Assembly: GCF_964031165.1 (NCBI RefSeq)
Contig: NZ_OZ035011.1
Location: 1,044,001 to 1,108,000, forward strand
Reading direction: 5' to 3'
Length of the DNA: 64,000 nt
DNA from: Rickettsiella endosymbiont of Rhagonycha lignosa
Lineage (GTDB): Bacteria; Pseudomonadota; Gammaproteobacteria; Diplorickettsiales; Diplorickettsiaceae
The translations under genes and the position numbers were made by a program. Below, piece after piece: positions 26,249 to 35,751 of the stretch (positions are counted from its first letter, which is position 1; the number at the start of each line of letters is the position of its first letter). Under the pieces are notes generated by a model. That model saw only the letters and a program-made list of their open reading frames with translations, made no database searches and was not told the DNA's origin.

Positions 26249-27373
26249 ATGCGCATTTTATTTTGCAACTTTCACACAGGCTATGCAGGAGGGCATAACA
26301 CCTATATCTTAAGCTTAGTTGAGGGTTTAGCACAGAAAAATCATACTATTTCGGTAGCCTGTCCCGCCTCTTCTCAACTTTATTTAAGCTTAGACCCAAC
26401 TGTCGCTCGTTTCGCCATTGATTATCACCGTATTTTAAAAAAATGGTGGAGAAATTTTAAGCAGCTCTATCTATTTAAACAATGGATAGCTCAAAATCAT
26501 TTTGATATCATCCACCTGAATGGCTCTGCTTGTCATCGGGTCATTTTATTCGTTTACCCCTTCTTAAAACATAAACCTAAGTTGATATTCACCAAACATC
26601 ATGCTTTATCTTTAAAATCAGGTGCTAAACTACGACTGCGTTACTTCGTTGATGCTATCATTGCCGTGAGTAAATATAACCAACAACAACTCCTTCAAGC
26701 AGGGATCTCGAAAACTATTAAACTTATTCCCCATGGAGTAGATACTGATTATTACCAGCCCTGTTCATCCGCAATAAAACAATTATTACGTCAACAATAT
26801 GACATAAACCACGATGATTTGGTTTTTGTTTCCAATGCCGGGACAGCTCAGTGTAAAAATTGGGTTCACCTTATTGCAGCGATAGACGCATTATCACCCC
26901 AATTAAAGAAAAAAATTAAAGTTATTATTGCAGGCCACCACCCTCCTGAATTAGAAATAACTGAAAACGTAAAAAAGTTCGATCTAGCGACTCAAGTCAT
27001 TTTTCCTGGGCTCGTTCCTGACGTCAGACCTATTATTAATTTAGGCGATATCGGTTTTGTACTGTCTAATGCCTCAGAAACCGTCTCCTTTGCCTGTCGA
27101 GAAATGCTAGCGATGGGTCTTCCTGTTATTGTTTCAAATTTTAGTGGTCTTCCTGAAAATGTAACCGCTGAACATGATGGCTGGATAGTCCCAGTTAATA
27201 ATATTCCTAGTCTGACTGACCTGCTAATAACTATTTTAACGCGACTAACACCTAACGATCTCAAGCAAATGTCGCAGCATGCCAGAAACAAAGCAATAAA
27301 ACAGTTCGACAAAAAATATTTTATCGATGCAACTGAACAAGCTTATGCAGATATTTTACGGATAAAGGAGTAA
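26249..27373 (+). CDS. glycosyltransferase, GT4 family, inserted in the mur cluster
   Basis: A 374-residue GT-B protein. The N-terminus MRILFCNFHTGYAGGHNTYI has the glycine-rich loop of GT4 enzymes. The C-terminal half shows LIPHGVDTDYY, a middle donor-domain block VSNAGTAQCKNWVHLI, and SNASETVSFACREMLAMGLP with VIVSNFSGLPE (E-x7-E-type site). There is no membrane segment. It is transcribed against murE, murF and mraY and fits the gap exactly: 8 bp from the murE stop, and divergent from murF by 83 bp. It probably serves a lipopolysaccharide or other envelope glycan; donor and acceptor are unknown. Confidence 0.88.
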   Translation: MRILFCNFHTGYAGGHNTYILSLVEGLAQKNHTISVACPASSQLYLSLDPTVARFAIDYHRILKKWWRNFKQLYLFKQWIAQNHFDIIHLNGSACHRVILFVYPFLKHKPKLIFTKHHALSLKSGAKLRLRYFVDAIIAVSKYNQQQLLQAGISKTIKLIPHGVDTDYYQPCSSAIKQLLRQQYDINHDDLVFVSNAGTAQCKNWVHLIAAIDALSPQLKKKIKVIIAGHHPPELEITENVKKFDLATQVIFPGLVPDVRPIINLGDIGFVLSNASETVSFACREMLAMGLPVIVSNFSGLPENVTAEHDGWIVPVNNIPSLTDLLITILTRLTPNDLKQMSQHARNKAIKQFDKKYFIDATEQAYADILRIKE

Positions 27374-27381
27374 AAACGAGA

Positions 27382-28863
27382 TCATGTCTTTAATAATCGT
27401 TGCACTTCGAGGACATCATCAAAGGGATATTTAATGCCTTTAATTAACTGATAGTCTTCGTGCCCTTTACCTGCAATTAATACAACATCTCTCGACTGCG
27501 CGGTTGTAATAGCATAGGCAATTGCACGTTGCCTATCCGGTTCACGATGTATGGGTTTTTTATTCGTGAACCCTTGTTGAATCTCCCGTAAAATTTGTAA
27601 CGGATCTTCATGGCGCGGATTATCACTGGTTACTATGATACGATCGGCTTCCTGTTCGGCAATCTTAGCCATTAAGGGTCGTTTTCCTTTATCCCTATCG
27701 CCTCCACAACCAAATAAACAATATAACTTACCTGGACAATGTGGACGTAAAGCACGTAAAACTTGCTGCAATGCGTCGGGTGTATGCGCATAATCTACAA
27801 CCACTAAGGGCTTCCCATTGGTATGAAACGCTTGCATACGTCCTTTAACATTCTTTAATTTCGATATAACCTGTGAAATTTCTGCTAAAGAAAAATGCAA
27901 ACTCTTTAAAAGCGTCAATACCAATAACAAATTACTTAAATTAAACTGCCCCATTAAAAATGCGTTTTCGATAAACACTTCGCCCCAAGGCGTATCGATT
28001 TCTGCCTGTAAACCTTGCAGATTAAAATCAAATTTTTTTACCGTGACATGCGGAATATGCGACCATGCCGATTGAGGCTTATTTAAAGAATAAGCATATA
28101 CAGGTAATTGTTCAGCAAGTTCAGTTAACCATTGTTGCGCATAAGGATCGTCAGCATTTAAGATCGCCTGCTGCACACCCGGTAAATCAAAAAAAGAACG
28201 TTTAGCCTGCGCATAGGCATTCATTGTTCCATGATAATCCAGATGATCTCGGGTTAAATTAGTAAATGCGGCCACAGAAAATTCTGTGCCGTTTAAACGC
28301 TGTTGCGCTAAGCGATGTGAAGATACTTCCATGACCACAGCCTGTGCTTGTGCATCACGAAAATTTGCCAGTAATTGTTGCAACTCGATAGCATCGGGTG
28401 TAGTTAACTGACCCCCCTTTAAATCCCCATAGAAACCATTACCTAAGGTCCCAATAACACCACATGGCTTTTGTAAGTGCTGCAAACTATCAGCTAAAAA
28501 ATGTGTACAAGAAGTTTTACCATTCGTACCCGTAATACCGATTACAGGCATATAACGACTCGGATAATCATAAAATCGGGCTGCGATAGGCCCTAATTGT
28601 GTGGTTAAATGAGGAAGCGCTATTATAGGGATAGGCGCTACATTTACATCAATAGAAACATTCCCTTCTGGTTCGAATAAAATGGCTGCCGCACCTTTAG
28701 CGATTGCCTCCGAAATAAAATGACGGCCGTCATTATCCATTCCGGGATAAGCAAAGAATAAATCTCCTGGTTGAAGTTGACGGCTATCTTGGCAAAGTCC
28801 TTTAATGACGGGATCCGCCTTCACCGCAACGTCAATACCCATTAATAACTGACTTAAATGCAT
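27382..28863 (-). CDS. murE: UDP-N-acetylmuramoyl-L-alanyl-D-glutamate--2,6-diaminopimelate ligase
   Basis: A 493-residue Mur ligase. It has the ATP loop GITGTNGKTSCTHF (~residues 108-121), LTTPDAIELQ, MEVSSHRLAQQR, FTNLTRDHLDYHGTM and VVDYAHTPDALQQVL. The TSDNPRHEDP block holds the DNPR motif that selects meso-diaminopimelate rather than lysine, so the peptidoglycan is of the DAP type. It is cytoplasmic. It is the first Mur gene on the minus strand and its start lies back to back with the feo promoter. Confidence 0.97.
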   Translation of the reverse strand: MHLSQLLMGIDVAVKADPVIKGLCQDSRQLQPGDLFFAYPGMDNDGRHFISEAIAKGAAAILFEPEGNVSIDVNVAPIPIIALPHLTTQLGPIAARFYDYPSRYMPVIGITGTNGKTSCTHFLADSLQHLQKPCGVIGTLGNGFYGDLKGGQLTTPDAIELQQLLANFRDAQAQAVVMEVSSHRLAQQRLNGTEFSVAAFTNLTRDHLDYHGTMNAYAQAKRSFFDLPGVQQAILNADDPYAQQWLTELAEQLPVYAYSLNKPQSAWSHIPHVTVKKFDFNLQGLQAEIDTPWGEVFIENAFLMGQFNLSNLLLVLTLLKSLHFSLAEISQVISKLKNVKGRMQAFHTNGKPLVVVDYAHTPDALQQVLRALRPHCPGKLYCLFGCGGDRDKGKRPLMAKIAEQEADRIIVTSDNPRHEDPLQILREIQQGFTNKKPIHREPDRQRAIAYAITTAQSRDVVLIAGKGHEDYQLIKGIKYPFDDVLEVQRLLKT

Positions 28864-28898
28864 AAAAAATACTCGCCCAACTTAGGATCGATTAAGTC

Positions 28899-28949
28899 TT
28901 GCTTCACTACTAAAAAACCTCTATTATAAATAATAATGATTCTCATTTA
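28899..28949 (+). promoter_or_regulatory. feo promoter with Fur box
   Basis: TTGCTT (28899-28904), a 17-bp spacer and TATTAT (28922-28927) form a sigma-70 promoter. Directly downstream, AATAATAATGATTCTCATT (about 28929-28947) fits the GATAATGATAATCATTATC Fur consensus, covering the expected transcription start. Iron-bound Fur should block feoABC. Confidence 0.7.
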
Positions 28950-28957
28950 AAATATTT

Positions 28958-29206
28958 ATGCTAACTGAGTCTATACCCCTCACCCAACTAAGCCCGGGAC
29001 AATCTGCTACTGTAGTAGGTTTTAGTTCTGATATCGCTTCACCCTGTCGCAAATTATTACAACATTTAGGCATTACGCGACAAGTTGCCATTACTTTAAT
29101 TCGACGTGCGCCGCTTGGCGACCCCTTACAATTACAAATATTAGGTAGCCAATTTAGTTTACGTGCCAGTGAAGCCTGTCATATTTATGTAGAATATTCA
29201 AACTAA
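28958..29206 (+). CDS. feoA: ferrous iron transport protein A
   Basis: An 82-residue SH3-like cytoplasmic protein that supports FeoB. Family features are LTQLSPGQSATVVGF near the start, ...RKLLQHLGI...R, RRAPLGDPLQLQILGSQFSLR and a final EACHIYVE. It starts 11 bp after the Fur box and lies 11 bp before feoB, so the two share a transcript. Confidence 0.93.
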   Translation: MLTESIPLTQLSPGQSATVVGFSSDIASPCRKLLQHLGITRQVAITLIRRAPLGDPLQLQILGSQFSLRASEACHIYVEYSN

Positions 29207-29217
29207 AAACAAAACTC

Positions 29218-31509
29218 ATGCAAAAAAATAAAATCATTGCCATAGCCGGCAATCCTAATTGCGGTAAAACGGTTATTTTTAATGCCCTCACCGGTAGTCG
29301 ACAAAAAGTCGGTAATTGGGCCGGCGTCACGGTTGAGCAAAAAAGTGGGTATTTTAATGTCGGGACAGAAACCTATGAAATCGTGGATCTTCCAGGCACG
29401 TATTCCTTAAGTGTCGTTGCTAATAATTGTGCCATGGATGAATGCATTGCTTGCACTTATCTCGTCAACAATCGTCCCGATGTTGTCATTAATGTAGTTG
29501 ATGCAAGCAATCTCGAACGACAACTGTATTTGACTGCCCAACTGTTAGAAATGCAGATACCGGTTATCATAGCACTTAATATGATGGATATTGCTAAGCG
29601 ACGCGGCATACATATCAATATCCAACAATTGAGTCGATCATTAAAGTGTCCAATTATCCCTTTAACTGCAATTCGTGGTATAGGTATTAAAGAATTACGT
29701 CATACTTTATCAGCAAATCTCTCAACACATACAGCTCTCCCTTATTCTTTTGAGCCTTTATTGCAGAACACTTTGCAAACACTTACCGAAAAATTATCAA
29801 CAAAAAAAGTTCCTCTTCCTTGGTTGGCTTGCCGTTTATTGGAAGATGATGCCATCGCTCGCAATTACGCCACACCAGAAGAACTTTCGTTTGCACAATC
29901 ATTGATACAAATACTTAAAACACAATTGGGTGAAGAAATTGATTTGCTGATAGCCGATGCACGTTATGCTTGGATACAATCGCTATTAAAACAAAGTTTA
30001 ATCACCAACACACCCGGCATAACGTTTACCTCGCGCATTGATCGTATTATTTTAAATCGTTGGCTAGGTATTCCAATTTTTCTTTTAGTGATGTACACAC
30101 TTTTTTTATTTGCCATTAATGTCGGTGGCGCTTTTCAAGATTTTTTTGATATGGGTAGCACGGCATTGTTTATACATGGTAGTATCAATGTACTTACACA
30201 ATTGCATTTACCGGTTTGGCTGATTGCATTAATTGCTAATGGCTTAGGTAAAGGGATTAATACCACAATAAGCTTTATACCGGTCATCGGCGCCATGTTT
30301 TTATTTTTATCCTTATTAGAAGATTCAGGTTATATGGCACGCGCCGCGTTTGTGGTCGATAAATTAATGGGGGCTATCGGTTTACCTGGAAAGGCTTTTG
30401 TTCCACTCATTGTGGGTTTTGGTTGTAATGTCCCTACAGTAATGGCTACGCGCACCTTAGCTTCACCACGCGATCGTATTTTGACAGTGATGATGGCACC
30501 CTTTATGTCATGCGGTGCACGCCTCACAGTCTATACTTTATTTGTTGCCGCTTTTTTTCCACAGGGTGGTGCACTCATCATTTTCGCGTTATATATCATA
30601 GGGATACTAACCGCAATTTTCACCGGTTTATTACTACGCTCTACCGCATTAAAAGCAGAAACAACGCCGATGATCTTAGAGTTACCGACCTATCATTGGC
30701 CACATTGGCGTTCTATCTTGCAAAGCACTTGGCAACGCTTGAAATTATTTTTATTTAAAGCAGGTCGCTTTATTATTCCAATTTGTGTGCTGATAGGATG
30801 TTTCAATACGATCAGCATCCATGGCAAACTTATCAGCGGTGAAGCCAATCAACATTCTTTATTATCCAGTATTGGAAAAACCATCACGCCAATCTTTGCC
30901 CCTATAGGGATACAAAGTAATAATTGGCCTGCCACTGTGGGTTTAGCGACCGGTTTACTCGCTAAGGAAGTGGTTGTCGGAACATTAAATACTTTATATT
31001 CACAAGTTGGCCAACTGGCAGAGCAAAGCGAACAATCAACAATAAGCGATGAATTAAAAGCCGCTGTGTTATCTATCCCTAAAAATCTAGGTGAGCTGGG
31101 CAAAACTCTAACCAATCCCATGGCGCTAAAGGCAGAAGCACCTGACGTGACGAAAGGTGTTTATGGTGTAATGTCCAATTATTTCGATGGTAAGCTTGGC
31201 GCTTTTTCTTATCTATTGTTTATTTTATTGTATTTTCCTTGTATTTCGACCATGGCGGTGATGCAACGCGAGATTGGTAGAGCTTGGGCTTATTTTTCTA
31301 TGGCATGGAGTACGGGAATTGCTTATGCCGTCTCTGCTTTATTTTATCAAACTGTCACGTTTAAGCAGCATCCCTTAACAACTATTTTATGCTACCTCAT
31401 CGTTGCTATTGCACTTTGTGTTACGCGTAGTTTCTTGCGTTTTAAAACCAGCAAACTCACCGAATTACCACTTCCACTCTCATCTAGTAGAGGAAACTGT
31501 CATGATTAG
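29218..31509 (+). CDS. feoB: ferrous iron transport protein B
   Basis: A 763-residue GTPase-permease that imports Fe(II). The N-terminal G domain has GNPNCGKTVIFNAL (G1), VGNWAGVTVEQKSG (G2), DLPGTYSL (G3) and LNMMDIA (G4). The membrane part has the two Gate motifs: LVIGFGCNVPT-like (LIVGFGCNVPTVMATR) near the middle and YFPCISTMAVMQRE near the C-terminus. The gene overlaps feoC by 8 bp. Ferrous uptake fits life in a low-oxygen or acidic host vacuole. Confidence 0.97.
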   Translation: MQKNKIIAIAGNPNCGKTVIFNALTGSRQKVGNWAGVTVEQKSGYFNVGTETYEIVDLPGTYSLSVVANNCAMDECIACTYLVNNRPDVVINVVDASNLERQLYLTAQLLEMQIPVIIALNMMDIAKRRGIHINIQQLSRSLKCPIIPLTAIRGIGIKELRHTLSANLSTHTALPYSFEPLLQNTLQTLTEKLSTKKVPLPWLACRLLEDDAIARNYATPEELSFAQSLIQILKTQLGEEIDLLIADARYAWIQSLLKQSLITNTPGITFTSRIDRIILNRWLGIPIFLLVMYTLFLFAINVGGAFQDFFDMGSTALFIHGSINVLTQLHLPVWLIALIANGLGKGINTTISFIPVIGAMFLFLSLLEDSGYMARAAFVVDKLMGAIGLPGKAFVPLIVGFGCNVPTVMATRTLASPRDRILTVMMAPFMSCGARLTVYTLFVAAFFPQGGALIIFALYIIGILTAIFTGLLLRSTALKAETTPMILELPTYHWPHWRSILQSTWQRLKLFLFKAGRFIIPICVLIGCFNTISIHGKLISGEANQHSLLSSIGKTITPIFAPIGIQSNNWPATVGLATGLLAKEVVVGTLNTLYSQVGQLAEQSEQSTISDELKAAVLSIPKNLGELGKTLTNPMALKAEAPDVTKGVYGVMSNYFDGKLGAFSYLLFILLYFPCISTMAVMQREIGRAWAYFSMAWSTGIAYAVSALFYQTVTFKQHPLTTILCYLIVAIALCVTRSFLRFKTSKLTELPLPLSSSRGNCHD

Positions 31510-31735
31510 CTTACTCACTTTAAAAAAATTTATTGCTGAAAAAAAATTAGTTAATCTTTCACTTATTCTACAAACCTTTGGAACTAAACAAGAAGAAACC
31601 TTAGCTGTCTTAGAACTATTAATACATAAAGGTTGTGTAAAAAAATATTTTAAAACACTGAATTGCGCAACACCTTGCCTTAAGTGTTCATCCGAGTCCT
31701 TTGCTTTATATCAGTGGGTAGAACATCCTGTTTAA
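31502..31735 (+). CDS. feoC: FeoC-like winged-helix regulator
   Basis: A 77-residue protein. The start ATG at 31502 follows AGAGGAAA and lies inside the feoB end, so translation is probably coupled; an upstream extension of the frame lies wholly within feoB and is rejected. A winged-helix start (ISLLTLKKFIAEKKLVNLSL) leads to a C-terminal cysteine cluster CATPCLKCS, expected to hold an Fe-S centre. In gammaproteobacteria FeoC protects or regulates FeoB. Confidence 0.8.
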   Translation: MISLLTLKKFIAEKKLVNLSLILQTFGTKQEETLAVLELLIHKGCVKKYFKTLNCATPCLKCSSESFALYQWVEHPV

Positions 31736-31753
31736 CACCGAGTACTTCTTAAT

Positions 31754-32749
31754 TCACGCGCTCGGGACTATCTCTCGTAGTATCGCTTTTATTCCGACTA
31801 AGGGATTATCCATCCTCTGTAAGGTTTCACTTAATTTTTGTCGCCAACGTCTGCCGCCTGCTACACCATGAAATAACCCGAATAGAGGTTGGATTAAATG
31901 CGTCAAATTTTCGCCCGATATAAAAGCCTGCTCTAGATAAGGTAAATACAGTAAAACAATAGATAGTCGACTAGGGATAATCAACGTATCTTGTGGACTA
32001 ATTAGGTGATCAAGTTCTGCAAACAAATAGGGATTATACCAAGCAGCACGACCTATCATGACACTATCGACCTGTTGTAAATGTTCCTGCGCTGTGCTTA
32101 TACAAGATATGCCGCCATTTAAAGCAATATTTAAATGAGGGAAGTCACGCTTAATCTGATAGACCCAATTATAATTTAAAGGCGGAATTTCACGGTTTTC
32201 TTTGGGACTTAATCCCGATAGCCAAGCTTTACGTGCATGAATAATAAAAGTTTGGCAGCCCGCCAAATTGACTTGTTGGATAAATTGGGCTAAATAATCA
32301 TAACTTTCGCAGTCATCGACACCAATTCGGGTTTTAACCGTAATAGGTAATTTAACTGCTGCGCACATTTCAGCAATGCAATCCGCAACGCGTCTGGGAT
32401 CTTTAAGTAATACCGCACCAAAGCAACCTGATTGCACTCTATCACTAGGACAACCGACATTCAGATTAATCTCGGAATAACCATAAGGTTCGACTATTTT
32501 GGCCGCCCGCGCTAGATCCGAACCAATACCGCCGCCTAATTGTATTGCCAACGTTTTTTCACTGGTATCAAAACTTAATAAACGTTCTCGTTGCGGACTA
32601 TTTAAAATAGCGTCTGTGCTGAGCATTTCCGTATATAACTGCGCTTTTTTGCAAATTAGTCGGAAAAAATAACGGTAATGACGGGTAGTCCAACCCATCA
32701 TAGGTGCTATCATATAGGAACTAATCAACTGTTTCTGCGGTTTTAGCAT
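31754..32749 (-). CDS. dusA: tRNA-dihydrouridine(20/20a) synthase
   Basis: A 331-residue FMN-dependent TIM-barrel enzyme reducing U20/U20a in the tRNA D-loop. Visible motifs are MIAPMMGWTTRHYRYFFR, YTEMLSTDAIL, QLGGGIGSDLARAA, EINLNVGCPSDRVQSGCFGA with catalytic Cys, VKTRIGVDD, FIIHARKAWLSGLSPKENR (the DusA-type loop), LNGGI and VMIGRAAWYNP. Length and motifs fit DusA rather than DusB or DusC. It stands alone, divergent from a small secreted protein. Confidence 0.95.
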   Translation of the reverse strand: MLKPQKQLISSYMIAPMMGWTTRHYRYFFRLICKKAQLYTEMLSTDAILNSPQRERLLSFDTSEKTLAIQLGGGIGSDLARAAKIVEPYGYSEINLNVGCPSDRVQSGCFGAVLLKDPRRVADCIAEMCAAVKLPITVKTRIGVDDCESYDYLAQFIQQVNLAGCQTFIIHARKAWLSGLSPKENREIPPLNYNWVYQIKRDFPHLNIALNGGISCISTAQEHLQQVDSVMIGRAAWYNPYLFAELDHLISPQDTLIIPSRLSIVLLYLPYLEQAFISGENLTHLIQPLFGLFHGVAGGRRWRQKLSETLQRMDNPLVGIKAILREIVPSA

Positions 32750-32811
32750 GATTTATTTCTGTTAAGGGGCTTCCATGCTGGTTTTTTACTGGTATGATAG
32801 CCCCACTAGCT

Positions 32812-32840
32812 TTGTTACACAAAGCCTGTTTTACAATAAT
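32812..32840 (+). promoter_or_regulatory. possible sigma-70 promoter
   Basis: TTGTTA (32812-32817) is followed, after 17 bp, by AATAAT (32835-32840), just before the small exported protein. A GGAGTC ribosome-binding site follows. Confidence 0.35.
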
Positions 32841-32860
32841 AACAATTTGGAGTCCTTATC

Positions 32861-33166
32861 ATGAAATTGAAACAAGCCCTCATCATCGGTTTAAGCAGCG
32901 CGATTTTAGCTATCCCAGCTATCGCAGCTGAATCAGCCACCGATCTGAATAGCTTACCAGCTGCTAATAGCAACCAGCCAGCTGCTATAACACCTGCTAG
33001 AAAGGAAGCTGTACATCATCGAAAAGGTCACAAAAAAATCTCCATGGAAAAAAAAATAGACCCTAAACAAGAAAAAGGAAACACTAAATTGGATGAGCTA
33101 AACACGCTTAACTCCGATAATACAACAGGAACAGATCAAACAGAAAAAGACTCCGTAAAGTCTTAA
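32861..33166 (+). CDS. small exported lysine-rich protein
   Basis: A 101-residue protein with a clear signal peptide: MKLKQALIIG, a hydrophobic core, and a likely cleavage at AIAA-ES near residue 23. The mature part is disordered, with Ala/Pro/Asn first, then a basic HHRKGHKK patch, and a Lys/Glu/Asp/Thr-rich end. A strong GGAGT ribosome-binding site precedes it and a good terminator follows, so it is a single-gene unit. It is probably periplasmic. The family is not recognised. Confidence 0.7.
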   Translation: MKLKQALIIGLSSAILAIPAIAAESATDLNSLPAANSNQPAAITPARKEAVHHRKGHKKISMEKKIDPKQEKGNTKLDELNTLNSDNTTGTDQTEKDSVKS

Positions 33167-33181
33167 TCTCGTTAAAAAAAT

Positions 33182-33212
33182 AAAAGGTCGATATATTATC
33201 GGCCTTTTTTTA
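33182..33212 (+). terminator. rho-independent terminator
   Basis: AAAGGTCGAT / ATCGGCCTTT arms with a short ATATT loop and a T7 tail close the small exported protein gene. Confidence 0.85.
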
Positions 33213-33249
33213 TAATCTATTCTTCGCAATAAATTTTTTCCCGCCGACA

Positions 33250-33813
33250 TTAACCTGGAATTAATATCTCTGCACTGCTGCATACTCGACCGATACGAGG
33301 AAAGATGTGTTGGAAGCTCCCGTCATGCTGAACTTTGTTTTGAGCGCTGCAAATATCTTCCACCAATACCAGCTCAAACCCTAGTTCCCAGGCGTTGCGC
33401 GCGGTAGACTCCACGCCAATATTCGTGGAGATACCTCCTAGCACGATGGTTTGAATACCGCGCCGACGTAACTGCATTTCCAAATCAGTACCGTAAAATG
33501 CGCCCCATTGACGTTTGATAATGCGGATATCACTATCCTGCGCCTTCAGGGTCAGTGGGATATTCCACCAATTGTCAGGCAGCGGCCCGCTACGAGGACT
33601 ATCTACCAGTTGTTTCGGGGCTTCAGCGAAATCCGCCGACCAACCCACACGCACCAGAAATACCAGTGCGGATGCAGCACGAAAACGTTGAGCGAGAGTT
33701 GCAGCGCGTTCAAGCACCTGCTTAGCGCTGTGGGGACCGCCAGCGAAGGGTAGTATTCCTTCCTGCAAATCGATTAATACCAAAGCAGAACGAATAGGAT
33801 CAAGCTTAAGCAT
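33250..33813 (-). CDS. isochorismatase-fold hydrolase (Cys-less, atypical GC)
   Basis: About 187 residues. The start is set at [19 protein letters not shown], which has CGGAGA six bases upstream; a longer frame has no support. The fold motifs are Asp in LIDLQ and Lys in [15 protein letters not shown]. At the third site, where cysteine hydrolases have Cys, the text is [16 protein letters not shown] with Gly. Gly at this position is also found in true isochorismatases such as EntB/PhzD, which hydrolyse a vinyl ether without a Cys nucleophile. Two 60-base lines counted inside the gene are 58% and 50% GC, against 33% in a line from recJ, so recent acquisition is likely. No siderophore or phenazine genes are nearby. 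Confidence 0.8.
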   Translation of the reverse strand: MLKLDPIRSALVLIDLQEGILPFAGGPHSAKQVLERAATLAQRFRAASALVFLVRVGWSADFAEAPKQLVDSPRSGPLPDNWWNIPLTLKAQDSDIRIIKRQWGAFYGTDLEMQLRRRGIQTIVLGGISTNIGVESTARNAWELGFELVLVEDICSAQNKVQHDGSFQHIFPRIGRVCSSAEILIPG

Positions 33814-33951
33814 GCAATCTCCGAGAGTCAGTAATTTCCACGCCGGAAATACACAGCCGGTCGACAAAGCTATGTTACTCCATGCCAGCCGTTATGTCAG
33901 CACAGCATAATTAAACCTGCATATGCACATCTTATTAGTAAGTACAATAAT

Positions 33952-35682
33952 TTATATCAGTTCGAAACTCTCAACGATTAATTGCAAAGATTTTCGGCCC
34001 TGATAATAGTTAACACCTATACGATAGCGAACATTGATGCGTTCCGCACGGTGATTAGGCCATTGACTTAGGCTGACATTAAATGCAATAGCATCAATTT
34101 GTTTACCCGCAACTTGACTCGCTAAGCTCATCTTTAAATGTTTGTCACCTACCAACCGTTGTGCAAGTAATAGAAAACAACCTTCAAATAAAGGTTCCGG
34201 AAAATCTTGACCCCATGGACCCGCGTCATAACGTAACAGCTCAGCCAGTTCTAAAGTTAACTCCTGCTGAGTTAATTCACCATCGGTATAACAAGTAGCC
34301 TGTAAAATATCGGGTCGTAATTGTAGCTCACATTCTAGTTGAAAAATCTTAACAAACTCCTCAAAAGAATCTTTTTTCAAACTCAAACCTGCTGCCATTG
34401 CATGTCCTCCAAATTTATTAATCAAATGCGGATGACGCGTTGCAATAGTTTCTAATAGATCACGAATATGTAAGCCGGTGATAGAACGTGCTGAACCTTT
34501 TAATTCATCGGCTTGATGACCCTCTGCAAAAATAATCGTCGGTCTATGCAAACGTTCAGTTAGACGCGAAGCCAATAAACCGATGACACCTTGATGCCAA
34601 CGACTGTCATATAAACAAATGCCTTTTTCCAAAGGTTTTTTCTCGAGCAATGTTTCTAAAATAGCGAAAGCTTCTTGTTTCATGGTCGCTTCGATGGTGC
34701 GACGTTCTTCATTTAATTGACTGAGTTGTAACGCGAGCTCATGCGCACGATTGCGATCAGTTTCTAACAAACAAGCAATTCCTAACGACATATCAGCCAG
34801 ACGACCCGCAGCATTTAAACGGGGTGCGATACTAAACGATAAATCGCTCGCCACTAGATATTCAACTTCACGTTTCGCCAATTTAAGTAAGGCATAAATC
34901 CCAGGTCGGGCTTTACCGGCTTTAATCCATTGCAAACCCTGCATGACTAATAATCGATTATTACGATCCAAGCTCACTAAATCAGCTACTGTTCCTAATG
35001 CCACCAAATCCAAAAACTGCAGCATATTCGGTATAACTGTTTTATTTTTTTCAAACCAAGCTTGGTTACGTAAATAATGCCTGAGTGCCAACATCACATA
35101 AAAAATAACACCGACACCCGCTAAATTTTTACTCGGAAATGGATCGCCTCTTTGCTGCGGATTAACAATGGCATCTGCAATCGGCAAACTAGCTGCTGGC
35201 AAATGGTGATCGGTAATGATTACTTTTAATCCAGCAGTTTTGGCGGCGATGACACCTTCATGACTCGAGATACCATTATCAACGGTTATAATCACATCAG
35301 GTTTTTTCGTACGTAAAGCGAGTTCAACTATCTCTGGTGTTAAGCCATAACCATATTCAAAACGATTCGGCACTAAAAAATCCACTTGCTGCGCGCCAAA
35401 ACAACGTAAGGCACTCACCGCTAAAGCACTACTGGTTGCACCATCACTATCAAAATCACCGACGATTAGCAAACGCTGTTGTTGCATCACTGCTTCACCC
35501 AAACATTGTGCTGCTACTTCGATGCCGGTTAACGACTGGAAATGTAATAAACTTGACAGGCGATAATCCAACTCCTCGACAGATTGGATGCCTCGTGCTG
35601 CATACACACGCTGTAAAACCGGATGTAAATGATTTAAATTTTCAACTAAATTGAATTCGCGTCGTAGGATGGTTTTATTCAT
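33952..35682 (-). CDS. recJ: single-stranded-DNA-specific exonuclease
   Basis: A 576-residue DHH-family 5'-3' exonuclease used in recombination and mismatch repair. The phosphoesterase motifs are VGDFDSDGATSSAL (motif I), DNGISSHEGV, ITDHHLPAA (DHH), NPQQRGDPF and FSIAPRLNAAGR. The DHHA1 part has the GGHAMAAGLS block (KFGGHAMAAGLSL), and a C-terminal OB-fold ends with QLIVESFEL. The length is normal. It stands as a single gene. Confidence 0.96.
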   Translation of the reverse strand: MNKTILRREFNLVENLNHLHPVLQRVYAARGIQSVEELDYRLSSLLHFQSLTGIEVAAQCLGEAVMQQQRLLIVGDFDSDGATSSALAVSALRCFGAQQVDFLVPNRFEYGYGLTPEIVELALRTKKPDVIITVDNGISSHEGVIAAKTAGLKVIITDHHLPAASLPIADAIVNPQQRGDPFPSKNLAGVGVIFYVMLALRHYLRNQAWFEKNKTVIPNMLQFLDLVALGTVADLVSLDRNNRLLVMQGLQWIKAGKARPGIYALLKLAKREVEYLVASDLSFSIAPRLNAAGRLADMSLGIACLLETDRNRAHELALQLSQLNEERRTIEATMKQEAFAILETLLEKKPLEKGICLYDSRWHQGVIGLLASRLTERLHRPTIIFAEGHQADELKGSARSITGLHIRDLLETIATRHPHLINKFGGHAMAAGLSLKKDSFEEFVKIFQLECELQLRPDILQATCYTDGELTQQELTLELAELLRYDAGPWGQDFPEPLFEGCFLLLAQRLVGDKHLKMSLASQVAGKQIDAIAFNVSLSQWPNHRAERINVRYRIGVNYYQGRKSLQLIVESFELI

Positions 35683-35751
35683 GATGTTAATAGCTGAATC
35701 CCTAAACTTAGTTTGGCGCTATAAAGTGTATTTGCGTGCTTGCCTATAAAA

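Noticed and set aside
31403-31501. Longer FeoC start inside feoB
   Set aside because: It lies wholly in feoB in another frame; the ATG at 31502 has a good ribosome-binding site and gives a normal-length FeoC.
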